Of a stretch of 11,567 bases of DNA, positions 1 through 7,077 are shown piece after piece. How positions within the stretch are numbered: the stretch's first letter is position 1; each line of letters starts with the position of its first letter. Both the position numbers and the translations under genes were made by a program. The notes under the pieces were generated by a model. The model saw only the letters and a list, made by a program, of their open reading frames with translations. It did not search any database and had not been told where the DNA came from. The DNA comes from Flavobacteriaceae bacterium (GTDB lineage Bacteria > Bacteroidota > Bacteroidia > Flavobacteriales > Flavobacteriaceae), in the NCBI GenBank assembly GCA_003511845.1, contig DOIV01000317.1, forward strand, positions 1 to 11,567. Reading direction: 5' to 3'.

Positions 1-827
1 ACAATTATTGCAGTAGAACCAAGACTTTCAATAGAATTTGCTTCAAAACTATTTCTATAAGATAACCCTCCACAAATTTGCTGATTCCCTTGTAATTTTT
101 TATACATTTTCACATTAATATCACCTGTAAGCTCTCCCGTTCTTTCCTTATACTGCACCATAATTGAGGGTTCAAATTGAATATTACTATTCTCGCCAAA
201 ATAATATCCTAAGGTGAATAAATAGCTTCTTAAATTTAAAGATTTAAATGAGACTCTAGACCCTGAATTATTGGTCTGTAGCAGTAAATTCTTTACCGTT
301 AAATAAGAAAAAGCTTCCAGATAATGATACCCTACACTAAAATCGGCATTAAAATAATTATCAGATTCAATCAATTGTGTTGCTACGATATCTGGTATTA
401 ATGAAGTAAAACTACTCTTATCAACTGTATTCTGTACAAAAGATCCTAAAAGACCGAATGATAATTGGTTCAATACTGTTTCTGAACCAAAATTAATATG
501 ATATGCATAGGCTGCAGAAATTCCTTTTTGAGCATGATACCCATTCTTATCATTAAACATAACTATACCAAAAGCCGCTTTCTCATTAAACCGCTGATGA
601 TAACTTAAGGTTTGTAAAGAAGGTGCTTCTGAAACTCCAGACCATTGTTGTCTATGTGTTAAGCGTAATTTTGCACAATTGCCAATTCCTGCTGCTGATG
701 GATGTAATAAAAATACATTGTCTGACAAGTAATCTGTATACACAGGTAAAGTCCCTTGTGCATTTGCCAGCATTGAGTTGAATAAAAAAATAAGTATCCC
801 TATTGATATGTTAAGTTTTTTTATCAT
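1..827 (-). CDS. PorP/SprF-family T9SS-associated outer membrane protein (3' end beyond window)
   Basis: Not in a full-length frame because the window cuts its C-terminus; 275 codons are visible, against about 300-330 aa usual for the family. The N-terminus is a signal peptide: MIKK, a hydrophobic stretch, then LANAQ with probable cleavage before Gln. It is followed by the family's N-terminal pattern: PVYTDYLSDN, then LLHPSAAG, then LTHRQQWSGVSEAPSLQT, close to the usual 'NPAYAG ... HRxQWxGxxGAPxTQ'. Later segments alternate like beta-barrel strands. Known of the family: SprF-like proteins are outer-membrane partners that T9SS type B cargo needs for secretion or surface attachment, and are encoded directly downstream of that cargo. 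That is the arrangement here: the ATG lies one base after the stop of the type B cargo gene at 829-1429, so the two are almost certainly co-transcribed and perhaps translationally coupled. The exact barrel structure is inferred. Confidence 0.88.
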   Translation of the reverse strand, partial: MIKKLNISIGILIFLFNSMLANAQGTLPVYTDYLSDNVFLLHPSAAGIGNCAKLRLTHRQQWSGVSEAPSLQTLSYHQRFNEKAAFGIVMFNDKNGYHAQKGISAAYAYHINFGSETVLNQLSFGLLGSFVQNTVDKSSFTSLIPDIVATQLIESDNYFNADFSVGYHYLEAFSYLTVKNLLLQTNNSGSRVSFKSLNLRSYLFTLGYYFGENSNIQFEPSIMVQYKERTGELTGDINVKMYKKLQGNQQICGGLSYRNSFEANSIESLGSTAII

Positions 828-828
828 C

Positions 829-1429
829 TTATTTTCTTAATAAGCTCAAATGCCCTGTCAATTTTTCTCCTGTGTTTAACTGTATAAGATACCAATAATC
901 AGTTTCATCCATAGGTTTACCCATATAATTACCATCCCAATTTTGATTAGGCATTAACTTTTTCAATACCTTACCATATCTATCAAAAATATAGATATGT
1001 ATTATGATATTTTTTGTATCTTCTACTTCCCAAGTGTCGTTTACACCATCATTATTAGGACTAAAAAACTTTGGAATATCAATAGCTACTGCTGGCATTG
1101 TAGTAAAGCTAATGGATAAACAAGGTGATGATTCTCCTGTTGTATTTGAAGCATAAATAGTAATGTAATACAAAGTGTTATTTGACAAGTTTGGGCTTGG
1201 AGTGTAGCTCAAAACACTACTTGCTAATACCTCATCTATAATTTCTGTGCCTCCATCAGTTGTACCAATCGTTATTCTATAGCCTGCTAATCCATCTGTA
1301 TGAATAGTTACCGAAGTATTGTTTGAATTGCCTGGATTGTCAGTTTTCCAAGTTGTAATGAAAGCTTCTTGTGCTATTAAATCTATACTAGAAATTGATA
1401 AAAAAAATTAATAAAACAATTCTCAACAT
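829..1429 (-). CDS. Small T9SS type B sorting-domain protein with apparent frameshift in its signal peptide
   Basis: The frame ending at 829 is open back to base 1408, but has no ATG or GTG start there; its first possible start, TTG at 1212, lies inside a domain. An ATG at 1427-1429 opens a signal peptide in another frame, which hits a stop 13 codons later. Removing one base from the A8 run at 1400-1407 joins the two into a clean 199-aa protein. It would have a signal peptide (MLRIVLLIFLSISSIDLIAQ, residues 1-20, probable cleavage before Q20) and a short segment starting FITTWKTDNPG, like the N-terminus of flavobacterial BspA-type surface proteins. A fibronectin-III-like part follows (about 49-110: GYRITIGTT, YYITIYA, SISFTT). 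Last is a type B (gliding-motility-associated) C-terminal domain at about 118-199, with KFFSPNNDGVND, FDRYG, NWDG and terminal GHLSLLRK. The protein should pass Sec and then T9SS, with the adjacent SprF-like protein. Type B cargo is usually far larger. The frameshift may be a sequencing error, a real inactivation, phase variation or slippage. Confidence 0.82.
1400..1407. repeat. A8/T8 homopolymer at the frameshift point
   Basis: Eight consecutive A on the plus strand (T8 in the coding strand of the T9SS cargo gene) lie within the signal-peptide codons. Seven bases would restore one continuous frame from the ATG at 1429 to the stop at 829. Homopolymers of this length are prone to replication or transcriptional slippage and to sequencing error. 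Confidence 0.85.
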
Positions 1430-1550
1430 AAAATCAATTATTTTGTCATAACGTAAAAACTAGCCATTTTATTACTGTATATTTATAAAATGAGGCAGTT
1501 CAAACAATGACACCAGAATATAAGGTAGTTGCAATTGATTTTGAGAAGGT

Positions 1551-2504
1551 TTAACTATTATAAACTCCCATATCCTCGTATTTCTCCATACGTTCTTTAA
1601 CGAGTTTTTTTTGTGTTAACTCTTTAAGTTCATTAAACGCTTTTACAATTTGTTTTTCAACAATTTTAAAAGCCTCTTCTCTATTGCTATGAGCACCACC
1701 GAAAGGTTCTTTTATAATAGCATCGATTAATTTGAGTTTTTTCATGTCCTTTGCAGTAAGTTTTAAAGCTTCAGCAGCAGTTTCTTTATGCTCCCAACTA
1801 CGCCATAAAATAGATGAACATGATTCTGGTGAAATTACAGTATACCAAGTGTTCTCCATCATATAAACTCTGTCTCCAACAGCAATACCCAAAGCTCCAC
1901 CTGACGCTCCTTCTCCAATTACAACAGTAATAATAGGTACTTTTAAAATGATCATTTCATAAATATTTCTTGCAATTGCTTCACCTTGACCACGTTCTTC
2001 AGCTTCTAAACCAGGATAAGCACCAGGAGTATCAATTAAAGTAACTACAGGTATTCCGAATTTCTCAGCCATTTTCATCAATCGCAATGCTTTTCTATAG
2101 CCTTCAGGGTTTGCCATTCCGAAATTACGATATTGTCTAGTTTTAGTATTGTATCCTTTTTGCTGGCCAATAAACATAAAGGATTGATCGCCAATTTTAC
2201 CCAAACCACCAATCATAGCTTTATCATCTTTTACATTTCTATCTCCATGCAACTCCATAAAAGTCCCATTTGTAAAGGCATTTATATAATCTAAAGTATA
2301 AGGTCTTGAAGGATGTCTTGACAATTGCACTCTTTGCCAGGCTGTTAAGTTTTTATAGATTTCTGTACGTGTCTTTTTTAACTTCTCTTCTATTTGTTGA
2401 CATGTTTCAGTAACATCAACATCACTTTCTTCACCAATAATTGCACATTTTGTGAGTTGCTCTTCCAACTCTTGTATTGGTTTTTCAAAATCTAAATACT
2501 CCAT
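1551..2504 (-). CDS. accA: Acetyl-CoA carboxylase carboxyltransferase subunit alpha
   Basis: AccA with AccD forms the carboxyltransferase of acetyl-CoA carboxylase, moving the carboxyl group from biotin on AccB to acetyl-CoA to give malonyl-CoA for fatty acid synthesis in the cytoplasm. The protein has the full AccA layout: the N-terminal helical part ([16 protein letters not shown]), then [40 protein letters not shown], the biotin/oxyanion segment [20 protein letters not shown], the crotonase-fold segment [15 protein letters not shown] and [14 protein letters not shown]. With the start at 2504 (MEYLDFE) it is 317 aa, the usual family length. An ATG three codons upstream (2513, MNFMEYL) is possible, but it would leave a leader of only a few bases after the predicted promoter, so 2504 is preferred. 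It is divergent from the cobalamin adenosyltransferase gene and looks monocistronic. I saw no clear hairpin terminator after the stop. Confidence 0.96.
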   Translation of the reverse strand: MEYLDFEKPIQELEEQLTKCAIIGEESDVDVTETCQQIEEKLKKTRTEIYKNLTAWQRVQLSRHPSRPYTLDYINAFTNGTFMELHGDRNVKDDKAMIGGLGKIGDQSFMFIGQQKGYNTKTRQYRNFGMANPEGYRKALRLMKMAEKFGIPVVTLIDTPGAYPGLEAEERGQGEAIARNIYEMIILKVPIITVVIGEGASGGALGIAVGDRVYMMENTWYTVISPESCSSILWRSWEHKETAAEALKLTAKDMKKLKLIDAIIKEPFGGAHSNREEAFKIVEKQIVKAFNELKELTQKKLVKERMEKYEDMGVYNS

Positions 2505-2526
2505 AAAATTCATCTAGTTTGTTATA

Positions 2527-2560
2527 CAAATATATATAAACTAATCTACCATTAACAAAA
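2527..2560 (-). promoter_or_regulatory. accA promoter, Bacteroidota type
   Basis: On the minus strand, TATATTTG (2527-2534) fits the -7 consensus TAnnTTTG exactly, and TTTTG (2556-2560) supplies the -33 element, with 21 nt between TTTG and the -7 box (accepted range about 17-23). Transcription would begin near 2520, giving a leader of about 16 nt to the ATG at 2504. Confidence 0.65.
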
Positions 2561-2670
2561 CATTTAATAAATTAACACAAAAAATATTATATAATTGCTT
2601 GAATCTAATACTTAGTACTAAATTCTACTACTACTTCAATTATAATCTTTAATTTTATAAAAAAATACAG

Positions 2671-3246
2671 ATGAAAATATACACCAAAACTGGCGACAAA
2701 GGTAAAACCTCATTATATGGAGGAACTAGAGTACTCAAAAACGATTTACGTATTGAAACCTATGGTACAATTGATGAGCTAAATGCTAATATTGGTCTAC
2801 TTAAAGATCAAAAAAATGATGCTAAAACTACGACAACCTTATTAAAAGTACAAAACGAATTGTTTACCATTGGTGCTATGCTAGCAACACCACCTGAAAA
2901 AGAAAAGTTAAAAAATGGTAAAAAACGATTAAACATTCCAGAAATTTCAGAAATTAACATCCAATTTTTAGAACAAGAAATTGATACTATTGAAAAACAA
3001 TTACCACCAATGACTCATTTTATATTACCAGGCGGTCATCAAACGGTGTCATTCTGTCACATTGCAAGATGTGTTTGTAGGCGTGCAGAGCGGCTGACTG
3101 TTCATTTACACCTAAAAGAACCCATAAATGAGATTATAATCCGCTATTTGAATAGACTTTCTGACTATCTTTTTGTGTTGGCACGGAAATTGACTATTGA
3201 TAATCAAGCAAAAGAAATTCCTTGGCTTCCTAATGAAAAAAGTTAG
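2671..3246 (+). CDS. Cob(I)alamin adenosyltransferase, PduO type
   Basis: This is an ATP:cob(I)alamin adenosyltransferase of the PduO/MMAB family. It transfers the 5'-deoxyadenosyl group of ATP to reduced corrinoid to make adenosylcobalamin, the cofactor of enzymes such as methylmalonyl-CoA mutase. The 191-aa length is normal. The N-terminal ATP-binding motif TKTGDKGKTSLYGG is at about residues 5-18, with ETYGTIDELNANIG at 29-42. FILPGG is at 117-122, the catalytic Arg/Glu helix RCVCRRAER at 133-141, and the C-terminal helix NRLSDYLFVLAR at 161-172. It acts as a trimeric cytoplasmic enzyme in known homologues. No other cobalamin gene is in the window, so it may serve salvage rather than de novo synthesis (inference). 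I could not find a good consensus promoter in the AT-rich 150 bp upstream, nor a convincing terminator after the stop. Confidence 0.94.
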   Translation: MKIYTKTGDKGKTSLYGGTRVLKNDLRIETYGTIDELNANIGLLKDQKNDAKTTTTLLKVQNELFTIGAMLATPPEKEKLKNGKKRLNIPEISEINIQFLEQEIDTIEKQLPPMTHFILPGGHQTVSFCHIARCVCRRAERLTVHLHLKEPINEIIIRYLNRLSDYLFVLARKLTIDNQAKEIPWLPNEKS

Positions 3247-3315
3247 TTATCGGATTTACTATAAAAAAAAGTAAAAAACAAACGTTCTTTTATATATAAA
3301 AAAATACATAAAAAA

Positions 3316-3346
3316 TTTGCTTTTTTAATTAAAAAAATTACTTTTG
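3316..3346 (+). promoter_or_regulatory. Promoter of the DUF2795 gene, consensus Bacteroidota type
   Basis: TTTG (3316-3319), a 19-nt spacer, and TACTTTTG (3339-3346) match the Bacteroidota -33/-7 consensus (TTTG-N19-TAnnTTTG) at every defined base. The start would fall near 3353, leaving a leader of about 20 nt before the ATG at 3374. Confidence 0.72.
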
Positions 3347-3373
3347 CAAAATCACAATAATTAATAAATTACT

Positions 3374-3595
3374 ATGTATTGGACATTAGAATTAGCATCG
3401 CATTTAAGTGATGCTCCATGGCCAGCCACCAAAGATGAGTTAGTAGATTATGCTATCAGAACTGGTGCACCTCTTGAAGTTGTAGAAAATTTACAAGCAA
3501 TTGAAGATGAAGGAGACTCTTACGATTCTATTCAAGAAATTTGGCCCGACTACCCAACGGATGAAGATTTCCTTTGGAATGAGGATGAATATTAA
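3374..3595 (+). CDS. DUF2795 domain-containing small acidic protein
   Basis: A 73-aa, strongly acidic protein (MYWTLELASHLSDAPWPATK, then a DELVDYAIRTGAP segment, ending DEDFLWNEDEY). I recognise it as the short flavobacterial protein carrying DUF2795, a family of unknown biochemical function; the segment from about residue 13 to 45 carries that domain, and residues 45-73 are an acidic tail with the motif EIWPDYPTDEDFLW. It has no signal peptide or membrane segment, so it is expected in the cytoplasm. The gene stands alone: its own consensus promoter lies just upstream and a hairpin terminator follows eight bases after the stop, before secA. This suggests a separately expressed and possibly abundant protein. 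I cannot assign a function. Confidence 0.9.
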   Translation: MYWTLELASHLSDAPWPATKDELVDYAIRTGAPLEVVENLQAIEDEGDSYDSIQEIWPDYPTDEDFLWNEDEY

Positions 3596-3601
3596 ACAAT
3601 T

Positions 3602-3627
3602 AAAAGTCTCTTCGAGGCTTTTTTTTT
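3602..3627 (+). terminator. Rho-independent terminator after the DUF2795 gene
   Basis: Stem GTCTC/GAGGC (3606-3610 and 3614-3618, one G-U pair) with loop TTC, flanked by AAAA on the left and T9 on the right (3619-3627). This form, a short GC stem inside A and T runs, is common in flavobacteria. Confidence 0.85.
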
Positions 3628-3670
3628 GGTTAATAAACACCTTTTTATTTAAAATTTAACAAACCTTAAA

Positions 3671-3695
3671 CATACATATTTTGTATATTTGTATG
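3671..3695. repeat. Inverted repeat over the secA -7 element
   Basis: CATACATAT (3671-3679) and ATTTGTATG (3687-3695) are inverted copies matching at 8 of 9 positions with a 7-nt spacer. The repeat covers the -7 box, so it could be an operator, though AT-rich DNA gives such matches by chance. Confidence 0.4.
3684..3691 (+). promoter_or_regulatory. Probable secA -7 promoter element
   Basis: TATATTTG fits TAnnTTTG exactly and lies 32 bases before the secA ATG. No good TTTG is found at the expected -33 distance (around 3661-3665), so the promoter is only half-matched. The element lies inside an imperfect inverted repeat (3671-3695). Confidence 0.45.
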
Positions 3696-3723
3696 TTACA
3701 TTATAACAAGTTTAAAATTTATC

Positions 3724-6700
3724 ATGAGTATATTAAATTCCGTACTAAAAATATTTGTTGGCGATAAAAACAAAAAAGACTTAAAACTATTACAGCCAAT
3801 TGTAGATGATGTTAGAGCATTTGATTCTGAAATGGAAAGCTTATCATTAGATGCATTAAGAAATAAAACTATAGAATTCAAACAAAAAATAGCTGAGGCT
3901 AGAAAAACTTTTGATGATACTATTTCTGAATTAACTATTGAAATTGAAACTGCACATATAGATCGTAAAGAAGAAATTTATAAAGAAATTGATCTTCTTA
4001 AGGATGAGGCCTATAAAGCTTCAGAAGCTACACTTCAAGAAATTCAACCTGAAGCTTTTGCTGTAGTTAAAGAAACCGCAAAACGATTTACCAATAACAC
4101 TAGCTTAAAAGTAGAAGCTACTTCGTTTGATAGAGAAATTTCAGCTACTAGAGACAGCGTGATTTTAGATGGTGAATATGCCATTTGGAACAACTCTTGG
4201 GATGCTGTTGGCAAACCAATTACTTGGGACATGGTGCATTATGATGTACAACTAATTGGAGGCTCGGTATTGCATCAAGGTAAAATTGCTGAGATGATGA
4301 CTGGTGAAGGTAAAACTTTAGTAGCTACTTTACCAATATACCTTAATGCATTGACAGGTAATGGTGTACATGTCGTTACTGTAAATGATTATTTAGCAAA
4401 ACGTGATGCTGCTTGGATGGGGCCGATTTTTGAATTTCATGGTTTAAGTATTGATTGTGTAGATTATCATCCTTCAAATTCTGATGCTCGAAGAAAAGCG
4501 TATAATGCTGACATTACTTATGGAACCAATAATGAATTTGGTTTTGATTACCTACGTGATAATATGTCACACTCTCCTAAAGATTTAGTACAACGCCCAC
4601 ATAACTTTGCAATTATTGATGAAGTAGATTCTGTTTTGGTTGATGATGCAAGAACACCATTAATCATTTCTGGTGCAACACCTCAAGGTGATCGTCATGA
4701 ATTTAACGAATTAAAGCCTAAAGTAGATAGCATAGTAAATTTGCAACGCACATTCTTAACGGGTGTATTGGCTGATGCTAAAAAAATGATTTCTGAAGGC
4801 GATTCTAAAGAAGGTGCATTTCATTTATTAAGAGTTTTTAGAGGTTTGCCCAAAAACAAAGCATTGATAAAATTCTTAAGTCAAGAAGGGATTAAACAGT
4901 TACTACAAAAAACTGAAAATTTCTATATGCAAGATAACAATCGTGAAATGCCTAAAATTGATGAGGCTTTATATTTTGTGATTGATGAAAAAAACAATTC
5001 TATCGAATTGACAGATAAAGGAATTGAACACCTTTCTGGAAATAAGGAAAAAGGAGATGACTTCTTTGTATTGCCAGATATCGGTATTGAAATTGCAAGA
5101 ATTGAAAAAGACAATAATGAACCTGAAGAAAAGGCTAAAGCTAAAGATGAATTATTTAGAGATTTTAGTATTAAAAGTGAACGTATACACACCTTAAATC
5201 AATTATTAAAAGCATATACATTATTTGAAAAAGATGTTGAGTATGTTTTGATGGATGATAAAATTAAAATTGTTGATGAGCAAACAGGTCGAATCATGGA
5301 TGGTAGACGTTATTCTGACGGATTACATCAAGCCATTGAAGCTAAAGAGAATGTGAAAATTGAAGATGCAACGCAGACCTATGCAACTGTTACTTTGCAG
5401 AATTATTTCAGAATGTACAATAAACTTTCTGGTATGACAGGTACAGCAATTACTGAAGCTGGTGAATTTTGGGAAATTTACAAATTAGATGTCGTTGAGA
5501 TCCCAACTAATATGCCACTAATCCGTAAGGATAGAGAAGATTTAATTTACAAAACCAAACGTGAAAAATACAATGCAGTAATTGATGAAATTGTTGCATT
5601 AGTAGCAGATAAACGTCCAGTATTAGTAGGTACAACATCTGTTGAGATATCTGAATTATTAGGTAGAATGTTAACCATTCGTAAAATACCGCATAATGTA
5701 TTGAATGCAAAATTGCATAAAAAAGAAGCTGATATTGTTGCTCAAGCTGGTGACCCTGGGGTGGTTACTATTGCAACTAACATGGCAGGACGTGGTACAG
5801 ATATTAAATTATCTGATGAAGTAAAAACTAATGGAGGTCTAGCTATTATTGGTACAGAACGTCATGATTCTCGTCGTGTAGACAGACAATTACGTGGTAG
5901 AGCTGGTCGTCAAGGAGATCCTGGATCTTCTCAATTTTATGTGTCTTTAGAAGATAATTTGATGCGTTTGTTTGGTTCTGAACGTGTGGCTAAGATGATG
6001 GATAGAATGGGACTGAAAGAGGGTGAAATGATTCAACATTCTATGATTTCTAAATCTATTGAAAGAGCTCAAAAGAAGGTTGAAGAAAACAACTTTGGCA
6101 TCAGAAAACGATTATTAGAATATGATGATATTATGAACGCACAACGTGAAGTTGTTTATAAGCGTCGTCGTCATGCTTTATACGGAGAACGTTTACAGGT
6201 AGATATTGTAAATATGGTTTATGATACTTGTGAAGCTATTGTTTCAGAAAATAAAGCTACTGGTGATTATGCAAACTTTGAATTTGAATTGATTCGATTC
6301 TCTTCTACTTCATCTCCTTTTTCTAAAGATGAATTTTCAAGCAAATCAGAACAGGCACTTACTGATGATTTATTTGATGTGGTTTACAAACACTATCAAG
6401 AAAAAGTGAAACGAAATGCCGAAGCTGTTTTTCCTGTAATTAAAGATGTTTATGAGAAGCAAGGCAATCAATTTGAGCGTATTTCTGTTCCGTTTACGGA
6501 TGGTGTGAAAACATTAAATGTAGTTACCAATTTAAAGGAAGCCTATGAAACTGAAGGAAAAGGATTGGTTACCGATTTTGAGAAAAATATTTCATTAGCC
6601 ATTATTGATGATACTTGGAAAACTCATTTACGTAAAATGGATGACTTGAAACAGTCGGTTCAAAATGCTTCTTACGAACAAAAAGATCCTTTATTGATCT

Positions 6701-7065
6701 ATAAATTTGAAGCTTTTGAATTGTTTAAAAAAATGTTAACCAAAGTAAATAAAGAAGTGCTTTCTTTCTTATTTAAAGGTGAATTACCAAATCAAAATTC
6801 ACAAGAAATTTCTCAGGCAAAAGAACAGAAACGTGAAAAGGTACAAGTTAGTAAAGCTGAATTTAACAGTCCAACACAAGAAACAAGTAGTAATCATCAA
6901 ACACAAGAGCAACAAGTTACTGAAACCATAATACGTACAGAGCGTAAAATTGGTAGAAACGAACGTGTTACCATTAAAAATGTGATGAGTGGTGAAAGTA
7001 AAGAAGTGAAATACAAACAAGCCATCCCTTTAATTGATAGAGGTGAATGGGTTTTGGTGGAGTAA
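3724..7065 (+). CDS. secA: Preprotein translocase ATPase SecA
   Basis: SecA is the cytoplasmic and membrane-peripheral motor that drives unfolded preproteins through SecYEG using ATP; all T9SS cargo depends on this step. At 1113 aa it is longer than the about 900 aa of E. coli, as usual for Bacteroidota. The extra length comes from a charged helical insert in NBD1 (about residues 55-115), an enlarged preprotein cross-linking region (about 318-475) and a long tail. Visible motifs are Walker A TGEGKT (193-198), DEVD (299-302), the SGMTGTA segment, TNMAGRGTD (685-693) and DRQLRGRAGRQGDPGS (starting at 720). A Q/N-rich linker (about 1020-1070) precedes a final segment from residue 1077 (GRNERVTIKN ... 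WVLVE). That tail has no cysteine, so the CxCx8CH zinc-binding site of many SecA tails is absent. It is transcribed alone; the terminator hairpin begins 26 bases after the stop, inside the convergent menE gene. Confidence 0.98.
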   Translation: MSILNSVLKIFVGDKNKKDLKLLQPIVDDVRAFDSEMESLSLDALRNKTIEFKQKIAEARKTFDDTISELTIEIETAHIDRKEEIYKEIDLLKDEAYKASEATLQEIQPEAFAVVKETAKRFTNNTSLKVEATSFDREISATRDSVILDGEYAIWNNSWDAVGKPITWDMVHYDVQLIGGSVLHQGKIAEMMTGEGKTLVATLPIYLNALTGNGVHVVTVNDYLAKRDAAWMGPIFEFHGLSIDCVDYHPSNSDARRKAYNADITYGTNNEFGFDYLRDNMSHSPKDLVQRPHNFAIIDEVDSVLVDDARTPLIISGATPQGDRHEFNELKPKVDSIVNLQRTFLTGVLADAKKMISEGDSKEGAFHLLRVFRGLPKNKALIKFLSQEGIKQLLQKTENFYMQDNNREMPKIDEALYFVIDEKNNSIELTDKGIEHLSGNKEKGDDFFVLPDIGIEIARIEKDNNEPEEKAKAKDELFRDFSIKSERIHTLNQLLKAYTLFEKDVEYVLMDDKIKIVDEQTGRIMDGRRYSDGLHQAIEAKENVKIEDATQTYATVTLQNYFRMYNKLSGMTGTAITEAGEFWEIYKLDVVEIPTNMPLIRKDREDLIYKTKREKYNAVIDEIVALVADKRPVLVGTTSVEISELLGRMLTIRKIPHNVLNAKLHKKEADIVAQAGDPGVVTIATNMAGRGTDIKLSDEVKTNGGLAIIGTERHDSRRVDRQLRGRAGRQGDPGSSQFYVSLEDNLMRLFGSERVAKMMDRMGLKEGEMIQHSMISKSIERAQKKVEENNFGIRKRLLEYDDIMNAQREVVYKRRRHALYGERLQVDIVNMVYDTCEAIVSENKATGDYANFEFELIRFSSTSSPFSKDEFSSKSEQALTDDLFDVVYKHYQEKVKRNAEAVFPVIKDVYEKQGNQFERISVPFTDGVKTLNVVTNLKEAYETEGKGLVTDFEKNISLAIIDDTWKTHLRKMDDLKQSVQNASYEQKDPLLIYKFEAFELFKKMLTKVNKEVLSFLFKGELPNQNSQEISQAKEQKREKVQVSKAEFNSPTQETSSNHQTQEQQVTETIIRTERKIGRNERVTIKNVMSGESKEVKYKQAIPLIDRGEWVLVE

Positions 7066-7077
7066 TACTAAACTTTT

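Noticed and set aside
1490..1554. Short plus-strand reading frame ending [15 protein letters not shown] before a stop, overlapping the accA stop on the other strand
   Set aside because: The residues look protein-like and could be the tail of a decayed gene, but only about 21 codons are open, there is a stop just upstream, and I recognise no family; too short to support.
2581..2670. Promoter for the cobalamin adenosyltransferase gene
   Set aside because: Candidate boxes such as TAATCTTT lack the final G and have no TTTG at a proper distance; I could not choose one honestly.
3255..3275. Inverted pair TTTACT/AGTAAA after the adenosyltransferase stop as a terminator
   Set aside because: Only six AT-rich pairs and no T tract follows, so it is not a credible intrinsic terminator.
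3288..3301. 14-bp perfect palindrome TTTTATATATAAAA upstream of the DUF2795 promoter
   Set aside because: It consists only of A and T in a very AT-rich spacer, so a chance origin is likely.
5507..5710. Antisense open frames within secA (also 3696-3881, 4044-4232, 4923-5192 and 6799-7020)
   Set aside because: All lie opposite intact secA codons that encode conserved translocase motifs or linker; none shows domain features of its own.
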